Source of the DNA: Calditrichota bacterium
GTDB lineage: Bacteria; Calditrichota; Calditrichia; Calditrichales; Calditrichaceae
Direction: 5' to 3'
Assembly (NCBI GenBank): GCA_024278755.1
Contig: JAJRSO010000063.1
Span: forward strand, 62,001 to 126,000
Length of the DNA stretch: 64,000 bases
The notes under the pieces are model-generated. The model made no database searches and was not told the origin of the DNA. It was given only the letters and a program-made list of their open reading frames with translations. The translations under genes and the position numbers were made by a program. Below, one piece after another: positions 47,663-59,500 of the stretch; positions within the stretch are counted from its first letter, which is position 1; each line of letters opens with the position of its first letter.

Positions 47663-50584
47663 ATGCTCAAAGACGCCCGCGTTCCAGTTTTGCTTACCCA
47701 TTCGGAAACGGTGGCTGATTTATCACTAACAAATACCCAAATTATTTCTCTGGACACAGTCGGGCCGGAGCTATCAAAAGAATCCGTTCAAAATCCGAAG
47801 CGCACGCAAAACCCCGACAGCCTGGCCTACATTATTTACACTTCCGGTTCCACGGGCAAACCCAAGGGAGTAATGATTTCTCATAAATCGGCTCTGCATC
47901 TCGCCGAGAATTTAAAACAGACGGTTTACAGCCGTTTTGGAAATAAAAAGCTACGAATCAGTTTAAATGCGCCCATTCCCTTTGACGCCTCCGTGCAGCA
48001 GATTGTAATGCTGGCCCACGGTCACGGCCTACAGATTATTCCGGCCGATGTGCGCGGCAGCGGAGACACGATGCTGGAATATATCCGGAAATACAAGATT
48101 CAGATTCTCGATTGTGTGCCCTCGCAGTTAAAACTAATGCTCGACGCCGGATTTTTAGATAACGAGGAATGGAAACCGCTGGCGGTTCTGCCCGGCGGCG
48201 AAGCCATCGACGAGGTAACCTGGAAAAAACTAATTGCTTCCAAAGAGATGCAGTTTTTTAACATGTACGGTCCTACCGAATGTACGGTGGATTCCACCAT
48301 CTGCGACGTACAAAGCAGTCCGCAGCGTCCGGTTATCGGTAAACCGGTGGCCAACGCCCGTTTTTATATTCTGGATCAAAACGGACAACCCGTACCGGTG
48401 GGCGTTGCCGGCGAATTGCATATTGGCGGCGCCGGCCTGGCCAGGGGATATTTAAACCGGCCCGACCTGACTTCCGAAAAATTCATTGCCGATCCTTTTT
48501 ATCCCGATAAAGCGGCGCGTATGTATAAAACCGGGGATCTGGTACGCTGGCTGTCCGATGGTAATGTTGAGTTCCTGGGCCGGGTGGACCACCAGGTTAA
48601 ACTACGCGGCTTCCGCATGGAACTGGGTGAAATCGAAGCCCGCCTGCGGGAAGATCAATCCGTAAACGATGCGGTTGTCCTTGTCCGAGAAGTCAAAGAG
48701 AACGATAAACGACTGGCCGCCTATCTGATTGCCGCAAGAGACAAAACAATTGATGTCGCGGAACTACGCGGCTTTTTAAAAGAGACCCTACCCGAATATA
48801 TGGTGCCGGCCGCTTTTGTAACTCTGCCTGCCTTTCCGCTGCTGCCTAACGGCAAGGTAAACCGCAGAGCCCTGCCGGAACCGGAATTTGACCGTTCGGA
48901 CCTTGGAACGGAATTCGTGGAAGCCGCCACCGCTAAAGAAAAAATTCTATCCGAAATCTGGAAAGCGGTACTCGGCATCGACCGGATTGGTATTCAGGAT
49001 AATTTTTTCGAACTGGGCGGCGATTCCATATTAAGCATTCAGGTGGTTGCCCGGGCCAATCAGTCCGGATTAAAAATCACGCCCAAACAGATGTTTGAGA
49101 ATCCCACCGTCGAAGGTCTGGCCGCCGTGGCGGAACAGGCAAAAATAATTGAGGCCGAACAAGGAGCCGTTTCCGGTCCGGTAATTCTGTCACCGATTCA
49201 ACTACAATTTTTCGAAAGTAAACATCCCGAACCCTGGCACTGGAACCAGTCGCTTACTCTCGAAGCGGTAACTAACGTTGACGAGGCCATACTAAAACAG
49301 GTAATCGAAAAAATAGTAGAACATCATGACGCGCTACGTTTACGTTTTCAAAAAAACGGGCAACTATGGAAAGCAAAAATTGTTGAAAATGAAGATTCGG
49401 ATTTGATTTCTGTAATCGATTTATCGAAATTCAAAGCGTCCGAACAGTCGGCAGCTATTTATCAGCATATTTCTAAGTTACAAGGATCGCTTAATCTGGA
49501 AAACGGGCCGATTATACAAGCGGCTATTTTTAAACGCGGTAGCGGAAAAAATGATCTTATCTCCATTGTGGTGCATCACTTAGCGGTAGACGGCCTTTCA
49601 TGGCGCATTTTAAGCGAAGATATGCAAACCGCATATGGACAATTAACGGCAAACTCCGAAGTATTTTTGCCGGCTAAAACCACTTCGTTTAAACAATGGA
49701 CGGAAAAATTAGCGGCTTACGCGAATGATGGAAAATGGCAGGAAGAGATACAGTATTGGAACCAGTTGGCAGAAGCGCCCATCGAAAAATTGATCCCTGA
49801 TTTTCCCAACGGTGATAATACGGAAGCTTCTGTGGCCATCGTTTCGGCTGTTTTAAATGAAACGGAAACGGAGCAACTGCTGCGAGAGGTGCATGAGGTT
49901 TATAATACGCAGATGAACGATATTCTGCTGACAGCATTGATTAAGGCTTTTAAAATTTGGAGCGGACAGAGCAGACTCTTGCTAACAATGGAAGGCCACG
50001 GGCGTGAAGATATTTTAGAAGACGTTAGCCTGGCGCGAACCGTTGGCTGGTTTACAAGCACTTACCCTGTTTTTTTGGATCTTTCGCAGATTAGTGAAAT
50101 GGGGAAATCAATTATTACGATTAAAGAGCAATTACGTAATATTCCAAATAATGGAATCGGTTTTGGATTATTAAAATATCTTAATAATAAAGACTCGGAA
50201 AAATTAAAGGACCTTCCGGAACCCGAAGTAATATTCAATTACCTCGGACAATTTCAGACCGATTCAACGAAATTGAGCTTGTTTAAACCAATAGCCGGTT
50301 TTAACAATGATGAGCGCAGCCCGAAATCAAAACGCGGTCATCTGATTGAAATAAGCGTTAGTGTAAAAGGGAAAAATCTGTTTATCGATATTATGTATAG
50401 TAAAAATCAATTTAAACAGGAATCAATAGAAAACTTTCTGTCTCGGTATAAAGGGGAATTAATTAATAGTGTATCTTTTTTACTGAAAGCTGACAACGGA
50501 GCATATACGCCGTCAGATTTTCAGGATGTAGATTTGAATGAAGATGCCTTAGACGATCTTTTATCTGAATTAGACGAGGATTAA
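47663..50584 (+). CDS. Megasynthase E, second part: rest of glutamine-type A domain, PCP and epimerase
   Basis: The in-frame continuation of E, 973 residues from the first ATG after the TAA; no ribosome binding site is visible there. The A domain has YTSGSTGKPKG, NMYGPTE, YKTGDLVRW and LPNGKVNRRALP. Its by-eye pocket D A Q D L G M V D K differs by one residue from the classical glutamine code. PCP has FFELGGDSILSIQ, the form that precedes epimerases. E domain from about residue 510 of this part: HHLAVDGLSW, EGHGRED, RTVGWFTSTYP and FNYLGQF, all intact. The tail TPSDFQDVDLNEDALDDLL looks like a donor communication domain. Predicted product: D-Gln on the PCP, if the A domain is assembled. Confidence 0.85.
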   Translation: MLKDARVPVLLTHSETVADLSLTNTQIISLDTVGPELSKESVQNPKRTQNPDSLAYIIYTSGSTGKPKGVMISHKSALHLAENLKQTVYSRFGNKKLRISLNAPIPFDASVQQIVMLAHGHGLQIIPADVRGSGDTMLEYIRKYKIQILDCVPSQLKLMLDAGFLDNEEWKPLAVLPGGEAIDEVTWKKLIASKEMQFFNMYGPTECTVDSTICDVQSSPQRPVIGKPVANARFYILDQNGQPVPVGVAGELHIGGAGLARGYLNRPDLTSEKFIADPFYPDKAARMYKTGDLVRWLSDGNVEFLGRVDHQVKLRGFRMELGEIEARLREDQSVNDAVVLVREVKENDKRLAAYLIAARDKTIDVAELRGFLKETLPEYMVPAAFVTLPAFPLLPNGKVNRRALPEPEFDRSDLGTEFVEAATAKEKILSEIWKAVLGIDRIGIQDNFFELGGDSILSIQVVARANQSGLKITPKQMFENPTVEGLAAVAEQAKIIEAEQGAVSGPVILSPIQLQFFESKHPEPWHWNQSLTLEAVTNVDEAILKQVIEKIVEHHDALRLRFQKNGQLWKAKIVENEDSDLISVIDLSKFKASEQSAAIYQHISKLQGSLNLENGPIIQAAIFKRGSGKNDLISIVVHHLAVDGLSWRILSEDMQTAYGQLTANSEVFLPAKTTSFKQWTEKLAAYANDGKWQEEIQYWNQLAEAPIEKLIPDFPNGDNTEASVAIVSAVLNETETEQLLREVHEVYNTQMNDILLTALIKAFKIWSGQSRLLLTMEGHGREDILEDVSLARTVGWFTSTYPVFLDLSQISEMGKSIITIKEQLRNIPNNGIGFGLLKYLNNKDSEKLKDLPEPEVIFNYLGQFQTDSTKLSLFKPIAGFNNDERSPKSKRGHLIEISVSVKGKNLFIDIMYSKNQFKQESIENFLSRYKGELINSVSFLLKADNGAYTPSDFQDVDLNEDALDDLLSELDED

Positions 50585-50585
50585 T

Positions 50586-53500
50586 ATGCCCGATGTTGGA
50601 AAACGCCTGGCTCAGTTATCACCGGCACAACGCGAATTACTACTCAGTAAATTAAAAAAAGCCAAACCTGCTGCCAGTCAGGTGAAAGATATTCCGCGAC
50701 GGAGCAATCCGGATTACCGCCCGCTTTCTTACGGACAAAAAGGCTTTTGGTTTTTAGAGCAGTTAAACCAGGGCAGCTCGGTAAATAATATCCCCTCTGC
50801 CCTGAAATTTGACGGCCGTTTGAATATTTCCGCGCTTGAGGAAAGCTTGAACCAAATCATCGCCCGGCATGAGATTCTGCAAGTTCATTTTGAAACACAT
50901 AACGGTCAGCCGCTGCAAATTCCGCAGGCGGATATAAAACTGACAATTCAGTTTGTAGACCTGACCTCTTTAACGGCCGAAGAACAGCAGGACAAAGCTC
51001 AGGAAATGATTTCCGAAGAAGCGCTTCTGCCGTTTAATCTCGAGCAAGCTCCACTTTTGCGCGCCAAACTGTTACGCCTGAACGAACGGTGCCATATTTT
51101 GCTGTTAACCTTACATCATATCATCACCGATGCCTGGTCAGTAGGTATTTTTGTGCAGGAAATCATCACGCGCTATACGGCGTTGGTTAAGAGAACGCCG
51201 CTTGCGATTGCGGAACTGCCCATTCAATATTTTGATTTTGCCGCCTGGCAGGAAAACTTTTTAAAGAGCGATCGCGTACAAAAGCAGTTAGCCTTCTGGC
51301 GCGATACGCTTCAAGATTTGCCGTCCGCACTGGAACTCCCCACGGATTTTCCCCGGCCGCCGGTGCAAACCCATCACGGCGCCCATATTCCTTTTAAGTT
51401 GTCATCTACGCTTTCACAAAAGATCATAGAATTAAGCAAGAAAAACAGCGTAACTCTTTTTATGACGCTCCTGGCCGTTTATCATGTTTTTTTGTATCGC
51501 TACAGCGGGCAAAGCGATTTCGGCATCGGCGCCCCGCTGGCCAATCGGCACTATAAAGGCAGCGAAAACCTGATCGGCTTATTTATTAACACTGTAGTCA
51601 TGCGTCCCCGTCTGGAAGTCAGCCAGAGCTTTGAGGAATTCCTAAAGAATATAAAATCATTCAGTCTGGACGCTTTTTCCAATAACGACGTGCCGTTCGA
51701 AATGATCGTAAAGGAACTAAATCCGCAGCGCGAGCTCAGCCACAACCCTTTGTTCCAGGTTCTGTTCGATTTCAGGAATACGCCGAGACCCGCGCCTGAT
51801 TTTCCGGATTTAAAAATCGACATCATCGAGCAAGAGAGCGGAACCGTTAAATTCGATCTCGTTCTTTCTATGGAACAAACCAGCGACGGGTTAAACGGCA
51901 TTTTCGGGTTTAATACGGATCTGTTTAAACGGGAAACCATTCAGAAATTAATCGGTTATTTTACAACATTAGTGAAAAATATTGTCGAAAATCCGGCGCA
52001 GCCCATCAGCGGCCTGCGTTTGCTTACTCCCAAAGAAGAACAGCGCATTCTTTATGAATGGAATAGCACCTCCCGGCCTTTAACAGAATATGCCAAACAG
52101 TGTGTGCACCATCTTTTCGAACAACAGGCGCAAAAAAACGCGGATAAGCCAGCCATTATTTATCAGCCGCAACTCAATACAAACGAAGCGGCGGAGATTC
52201 TTACTTACGCCCAGTTAAACCGGCGCGCCAATCAACTGGCCCATTATCTGCTTAATAAAGGCTTGCAGGCTGAAGATCTGGTCCTTTTGAGCATGGAGCG
52301 TTCCCCGGAAATGGTCATCGCGCTGTTAGCTGTTCTTAAAGCGGGCGGGGCTTACATTCCCGTAGACCCGGATTATCCGGAAGAACGTATCGCCCTGATT
52401 CTGGATGATTCGCAGGCCAGATTTATTCTTACACAAAAACGTTTTGACACTATATTTTCCAAGGCAAAAGCTGAAATAGTTTTAGCGGATGATAAAGAGG
52501 CGGAGTTTAACAATCAGGAAGAAAACAATCCAACGGCGCCAATGGCTTCCTATTCGCTGGCCTATTTAATTTACACATCGGGCTCAACCGTAACGCCCAA
52601 AGCGGTGCTCGTGCGTCACGAGTCCCTGCTAAACCATGCTTTAGCCACCATGGACGTTTACCAGCCAAACGCTTCCGACCGTATGCTACAATTTTTCTCA
52701 TTGAGTTTTGATGCGGCCGGCGAAGAGATTTACCCGGCGCTACTCAGCGGCATTCCGCTGGTTTTGCCACCCAAGGGAAGCCTGATCACGCCGTACGATA
52801 TTTCGCAAATTGTTAAAAAGCAGCAAATTTCCATTTTGCATCTGCCTGTTGTTCTGTGGCAAAACTGGGTTGATTTTTTAGAAAAGCGCGCGCTTACTAT
52901 TCCGGAATCGCTGCGTATTATGGTAGTGGGCGGCGAAGCTCCCGCGCTCAAAAAAGTCGCCCAAATGCGGGCTCACGCTAAACGACCGCTCAGCTTTATT
53001 AATGCTTACGGCCCGACCGAAGCGACTATTGCCAGCTGCTATTACCAAATAAATCCCGAGGACAAGCTGGATTTCCCCGCTGGCAAAATTCCCATCGGCC
53101 GGCCCATGCAAAACATGCGCATGTATATTTTAGACGTCAACCGCCAGCCTGTTCCACCCGGTGTAAAAGGCGAAATCTACATCGGCGGGCAAGGCGTGGC
53201 CCGCGGTTATCTGAACCAACCGGAACTAACGGCCGAGAAATTTATTCCCGATCCCTTTTCCGATAAAGAAAATGCGCGCCTTTACCGAACCGGCGATTTA
53301 GCCCATTATTTGGAAGACGGCAACATCGTATTTGACGGACGCGCGGATCATCAATTGAAACTGCGCGGATTCCGCATCGAAATCGGCGAAATCGAAGCTC
53401 TGCTCAACAAACACAATAAAGTTAGCCGGGCCGCGGTGGTTGCCGACAAAAACGAGCATGGCGTTAAATTCCTGTGCGCCTATGTGCTGGCCGAAAGCCG

Positions 53501-56500
53501 GTCTAAACCGTCGGAAGAGGAGTTGCGCGCGTATCTTGCCGGTTTACTTCCGGAATATATGCTGCCGGCCGTTTATATTTTTCCGGACAGCTTCCCGCTA
53601 ACCACTACGGGCAAGGTAAATCGTAAAGCGTTGAGCGCCGCCGCAGGTGCTTCCGGCCCGGGCGCAACCGAATATCAGCCGCCGCAAACCAAACTGCAAA
53701 AATTCATCTACCAAATGTGGAAAGATATTTTGGGAATGGAACGCATCGGGATTCACGATAACTTTTTTGCTCTGGGCGGCAGTTCCATCCAGGGGGCGAC
53801 CTTTGTTAATCGTTTGCAGGATGCGCTGGGCGAATATGTTTACATCGTGGCATTGTACGACGCGCCGACCATTGCCGAATTGTGCGAGCTGTTAAAACGG
53901 GATTATCCGCAGTCCGTTTTTAAAATCACCGGCGAAAAAGTTCAACAGCAATTTGAGCAGGCGCGCATCCGTACAGATGATATCGAGCACTTCCGTAAAA
54001 TCATCTGGTCTCCCGGCCCGGCCAAAAATGAAGCGGCGCAGCAGAAAAATACTCAGGCCGTCTTTGTCATTTCTTCGCCCCGTTCCGGTTCCACCTTAAC
54101 GCGCGCTATCTTAGGCGGCAGTCCCAAGCTGTTTTCGCCGCCCGAATTGCAATTACTCAATTACGACACCCTGCAGCAACGCAAAAAGCATCTTACCGGC
54201 CGCGACGATTTTTGGCTGGACGGTACGGTACGCGCCATCATGGCCATAAAAGATTGCTCCGTAGATGAGGCATGGCAAATTATGGAAGAGTACGAAGCGC
54301 AAAATATGAGCGTTAAAGATTTTTACCGCGTCATGCAAGAATGGATCGGCGATCGCGTGTTTGTGGACAAAACGCCCAACTATGCCCTCAGTCCCGATAT
54401 CCTGCAGCGCGCCGAGGCCTATTTTGACAACGCGCTCTACGTCCATTTAATCCGCCATCCTTACGGCGTGATTCCCTCTTTTCAAAAAGCCAAATTGCAT
54501 GTATTCTATCCGCCGTTTTTTACTGCCGAACATAACTTCAGCTCGCGGCAATTAGCCGAGTTGGTTTGGTTGATCAGCCACCAGAATATATTAAACTTTT
54601 TAGAGAATATTCCCGCCGCACGCCAGTATCGCCTGTTTTACGAAGACCTTGTGCTGGAGCCGCAAAAAACGGTTCAGGGCGTCTGTGATTTTTTACATAT
54701 CGACATTCATCCTGATATGCTGGAACCGCAGAAGAATAAAGAAAAGCGCATGACCGACGGTTTGAATGATTTGTCCAAGATGTTGGGCGACGTGCGCTTC
54801 CACGAGCACAAGGGCATTACAGCCGACCGCGCTTACCACTGGAAAAAAAACCTGAAAGAGGACTATCTGTCCGACAGCGCCTGGAAATTAGTCGAAACAT
54901 TCGGCTACGAAAATCGCACAGAAATCCGCCGTCTGCTCGATCGCTCCATACGGCGCATCTCGCGTCTGCCCGCGGATGCCCCCAAACCGCTTTCCTTTTC
55001 GCAGCAGCGTCTTTGGTTTCTCGATCAACTGGAGCCGGACAGCCCTTTTTACAATATGCCCGTAGCCGTACGCATCAAAGGCTCCTTAGATAAAACTATT
55101 CTGGAAAAAAGCATTAATGCCATCATTCAGCGGCACGAAATTTTACGCGCCTCCTTTACAACCATCGAAGGCCGGCCGCAAGTGCAGATAGCGGACAGCG
55201 TTGCTCTGCCCATTGGGTTCAGCGTTCTGTCGAACGCCGACGAACAAACGGCCCTGCAAAAAGCCGAAAATCTGGTCGGTAGAGAAGCGGCCACCCCCTT
55301 CAATCTTGACCAAGCGCCCTTGCTACGCTGCCGATTATTGCAGATTGCTTCTGACGACCATGTGTTTGTGTTGAATATGCACCATATCATTTCCGACGGC
55401 GCTTCCCTTTCGATTTTCATCAAAGAGCTGGCCGTTTTGTACCAGGCTTTTTTGCATAAGCAACCCAATCCGCTGCCGGAATTGCCTGTTCAATATTTTG
55501 ATTTTGCCCAGTGGCAGCGAAGTTTTCTGGATGGTGAAAAATTAAATCAGCAGTTAGATTACTGGAAAGAAACATTAAGCGGCGCGCCGCCGCTTATACA
55601 ACTGCCAACGGACCGGCCGCGGCCCAGGGTTCAGACCTTCCACGGCAGCCGCGCGTATTTTGAAATTCCCGTAGAAATAAGCGCCGCGCTTAAAAAATTC
55701 AGTCTTAAGCAAAAAAGCACATTGTTCATCACTTTGCTGACGGCGTTTAAGATTTTCCTTTCCCGCTACAGCCGGCAGGAAGATATCGTTGTGGGTATTC
55801 CCATCGCGGGGCGCAACCGCAGCGAAACCGAAGCGCTGATTGGCTTTTTTGTGAATACACTAATTTTGCGCAGCGACCTTTCCGGCGCTCCCGCTTTCAC
55901 AGAAGCCATGACGCGCGTGCAGGAAGTAGTTCAGCAGGCTTATGCGCATCAGGATGTACCCTTCGAAAAGATAGTGGATGCCTTGAATCTGGAGCGGAAT
56001 TTAAGCGACACGCCCATCTTTCAGGTGATGTTTGCTTTTCAGGAAGCGCCGCAAAAAAGTTATGAAATGGAAGGTATTTCCATCAGCCCGCTGGAAATGG
56101 ACAGCGGCAGCGCCAAATTCGATATGACCCTTTCCGTGGTGGAAGACCGTTCGACGATTCGCGCCATGTGGGAATACAATACGGATCTGTTTGACGCGGC
56201 GACCATTAGCGCTTTTATTGAACATTTTCAGAATCTGTTAAAGGCGATCAGCGAACAGCCGGAGCAAAAAATCACCCGTCTTGCCCTGTTAAGCAAACAG
56301 GAAGAACGGCATTTACTGTACACATTAAATCATAGCATTAGCGGCAAAAGCGCGGCTGGCTGTTTTCATCTTCTGTTTCAGGATCAGGTGGCCGCCGCGC
56401 CCGAACGGACTGCCGTGGTTTGGGAAGGGACGCAGCTTAGCTACGCCCAACTCAACCGCAAGGCCAATCAATTGGCGCACTATTTACGCCAACGCGGCGC

Positions 56501-59500
56501 GAAACCGGAAACCTTTGTGGGCATTCATCTGGACCGCTCGTTAGAAATGATTATTTCCATTTTGGCCGTGTTAAAATCCGGCGCGGCTTACGTTCCCTTA
56601 GACCCCAATTATCCCAAAGAGCGGCTGGCCTTTATTGTGGAAGACGCTGGCCTAAAAACCATTATTTCCACCAAAGAGTCCGAACTGTCCCAGGGCCAGG
56701 CACAAGCGGTTTATATTGATGCGGAACAGGAAGCCATCAGCCGCCAAAGTGAACAAAATCCCGCTAATAGCACCTTGCCGCAAAACAGCGCGTACGTCAT
56801 TTACACATCCGGCTCCACCGGCAAGCCTAAAGGCGTAGTGATTCAGCATCAGTCCATGCTGCATCTTTTGGACGGCCTTTATGAAGGAATCTACAACCGT
56901 TTAGGCAAGCAGCCGCTACGCGCCAGTTTAAACGCGCCCATTTTGTTCGACGCTTCGGTGCAGCAATTAGTGCTTTTGTTAAAAGGACACACGCTTTACC
57001 CCATTCCGCAGGACGCGCGTTTGTCGGGCGATCTTTTGTTGTCCTTCATCCGCCAAAACAAATTGGATGTGCTGGACTGCGTGCCTTCACAACTAAAACT
57101 GCTTTTGGCTGAAGGTATGTACGAAGACGGTCGTTGGCAGCCGCAAATCTGCCTGCCCGGCGGCGAGGCCATCGACGGCGACGTCTGGCGGCAATTACAA
57201 TCGGCCGGCCAAACTCAGTTCTATAACGTTTACGGGCCCACCGAATGTACGGTGGATTCCACCATCTTTCATATCAACGGTTACGAGGGTCCGCCTAACA
57301 TCGGCCGGCCGATCCGGAATGCGCAAGTGTATATTTTAGATGCAGACATGCAGTTAGCGCCGCAGGGCGTTCCCGGTGAAATATTCATCGGCGGCGACGG
57401 CCTGAGCCGTGGTTATCTGAACCGTCCCGGTTTAACCGCCGAACGCTTTCTGCCACATCCCTTCTCCGAAAAAGGAGGCGAACGGTTGTACCGCAGCGGC
57501 GATTTGGGACGATTTCTGCCCGACGGCAATATCGAATTTTTAGGCCGCGTGGATCATCAGGTTAAGGTGCGCGGTTTCCGCATCGAATTAGGCGAGATTG
57601 AAACGGTTCTTGCCGAGTTGGAGACTGTGAAAAATGTGATAACCGTTGTACGCGAAGATACGCCCGGCGTGCAGCGCATCGTCGCCTATTTAACGACTTC
57701 CACGGAAGACACGCCGTCCGATGACGTACTACGCGCCCATTGCAAACCCAAATTGCCGGACTACATGATTCCTTCCGTTTTTGTCTGGCTGAAGGAAATT
57801 CCGCTTACGCCAAACGGCAAAATCGACCGTAAAACCTTGCCCGAACCAGACGCCTATCGTCCGAACCTGGAAACGGAATTTGTAGCTCCAAGCACGGAAA
57901 ATGAAAAAATTCTGGCCGATATTCTGTGCCAATTGCTCGGTTTGGAACGGGTGGGCATACGCGATAATTTCTTCGAACTGGGCGGTGATTCCATTTTAAG
58001 CATACAAGTGGTGGCCAGAGCCAATCAAAAAGGCTTGAAAATCACACCCAAACAGATATTCGAAGATCCCACCGTCGAAGGTCTGGCCGCGGTGGCAGAA
58101 GAAGGGGTGGCCATTAATGCCGAGCAGGGGATGATTAGCGGCTCATACCCGTTAACCGCCATCCAGCATGCTTTTTTTAAATGGGATCTCACAAACAAAC
58201 ATCATTGGAATCAAACCATGATGATTGCTTTGGAAAGTCCGTTAGATACCGTTATCCTTGACCGGGTAATGAAATTTCTTGTCACACAACATGATGTTCT
58301 CCGCAGCCGCTTTACAGAATCGAACGGTTCTGTTAGAGCGACCATTGCCGATCAAATTCAAAACGACATTCTGAAAATTGTAGATTTGTCTGCCACCGCT
58401 CAGGAAAAGATTGAGCATGCCCTGACAAAAACAGCACACACGATTCAAACTTCTTTGCACCTGGCCAAAGGGCCGGTAATGCGGGCGGCATATTGTCAAA
58501 CGCCGGACAGCCAACCGGATTACTTACTCATAGTTATTCATCATCTGGTTGTAGATGTGGTATCCTGGCGTATTTTAACGGAGGATTTGATAGCCATCTA
58601 CCGGCAATTATCCGACAATAAAACGGTTAAACTTCCTCCCAAAACAACTTCGTTTAAATATTGGGCCGAACGTATTAACGCCTATGCCCTTTCGAAAACG
58701 CTTTTAGCAGAACAAGCATACTGGAATGCGCTATTAACAAACGAAACACCCGTTACCCTTCCGAAAGATAAAAACGGACAAAACACCGAAGCATCTGTAC
58801 AAACTGTGCGCATATCGTTAACCCGTGAAGAAACCGATGCCCTGCTTAGAGAGGTTCCTTCTGTTTATCATACGCAAATTAATGAGCTTTTGCTTACTGC
58901 TCTGGTTCGCGCCGGAAAACATTGGCACGGCAGAGATAGTCTTTTAATTGATTTAGAAGGCCACGGCCGTGAAGATCTTTTTGAAGATGTGGATATCTCA
59001 CGTACCATCGGCTGGTTTACATCTTCCTTTCCGGTACATCTGCATCTGAAAGGGATAACCGCCCCGGGCGAATCTATAAAATCAATAAAAGAACAATACC
59101 GAAAAATACCCAATAACGGCATCGGTTACGGTCTGTTAAAGCACCTGAACAGCAACTTGCTAACCAATCATGTTCAGGCCGAAATAGGTTTTAATTATTT
59201 AGGTCAATTTCAGCCAAATTCGTCCGAGGACAAACTATTGGGCATACCGGTCACCACGCCGGGTTTCGATCGTGATCCGGGTAGTGAAAGAATGCATGCT
59301 TTGGAAATTGGCGGCAGTGTACAGGAAAATGTTCTGCAAATCACATTTGCATATAGTGAAGAGCAGTATTTTGAGGAAACAATCCTCAACTGGGCTAACC
59401 GGTATTTGGATGAACTGAGAGAGTTAATCCTGCATTGCCAGGATCCGGAGGCCGGCGCTTACACACCATCGGACTTCGCCGATGTCGAATTGGATGATGG

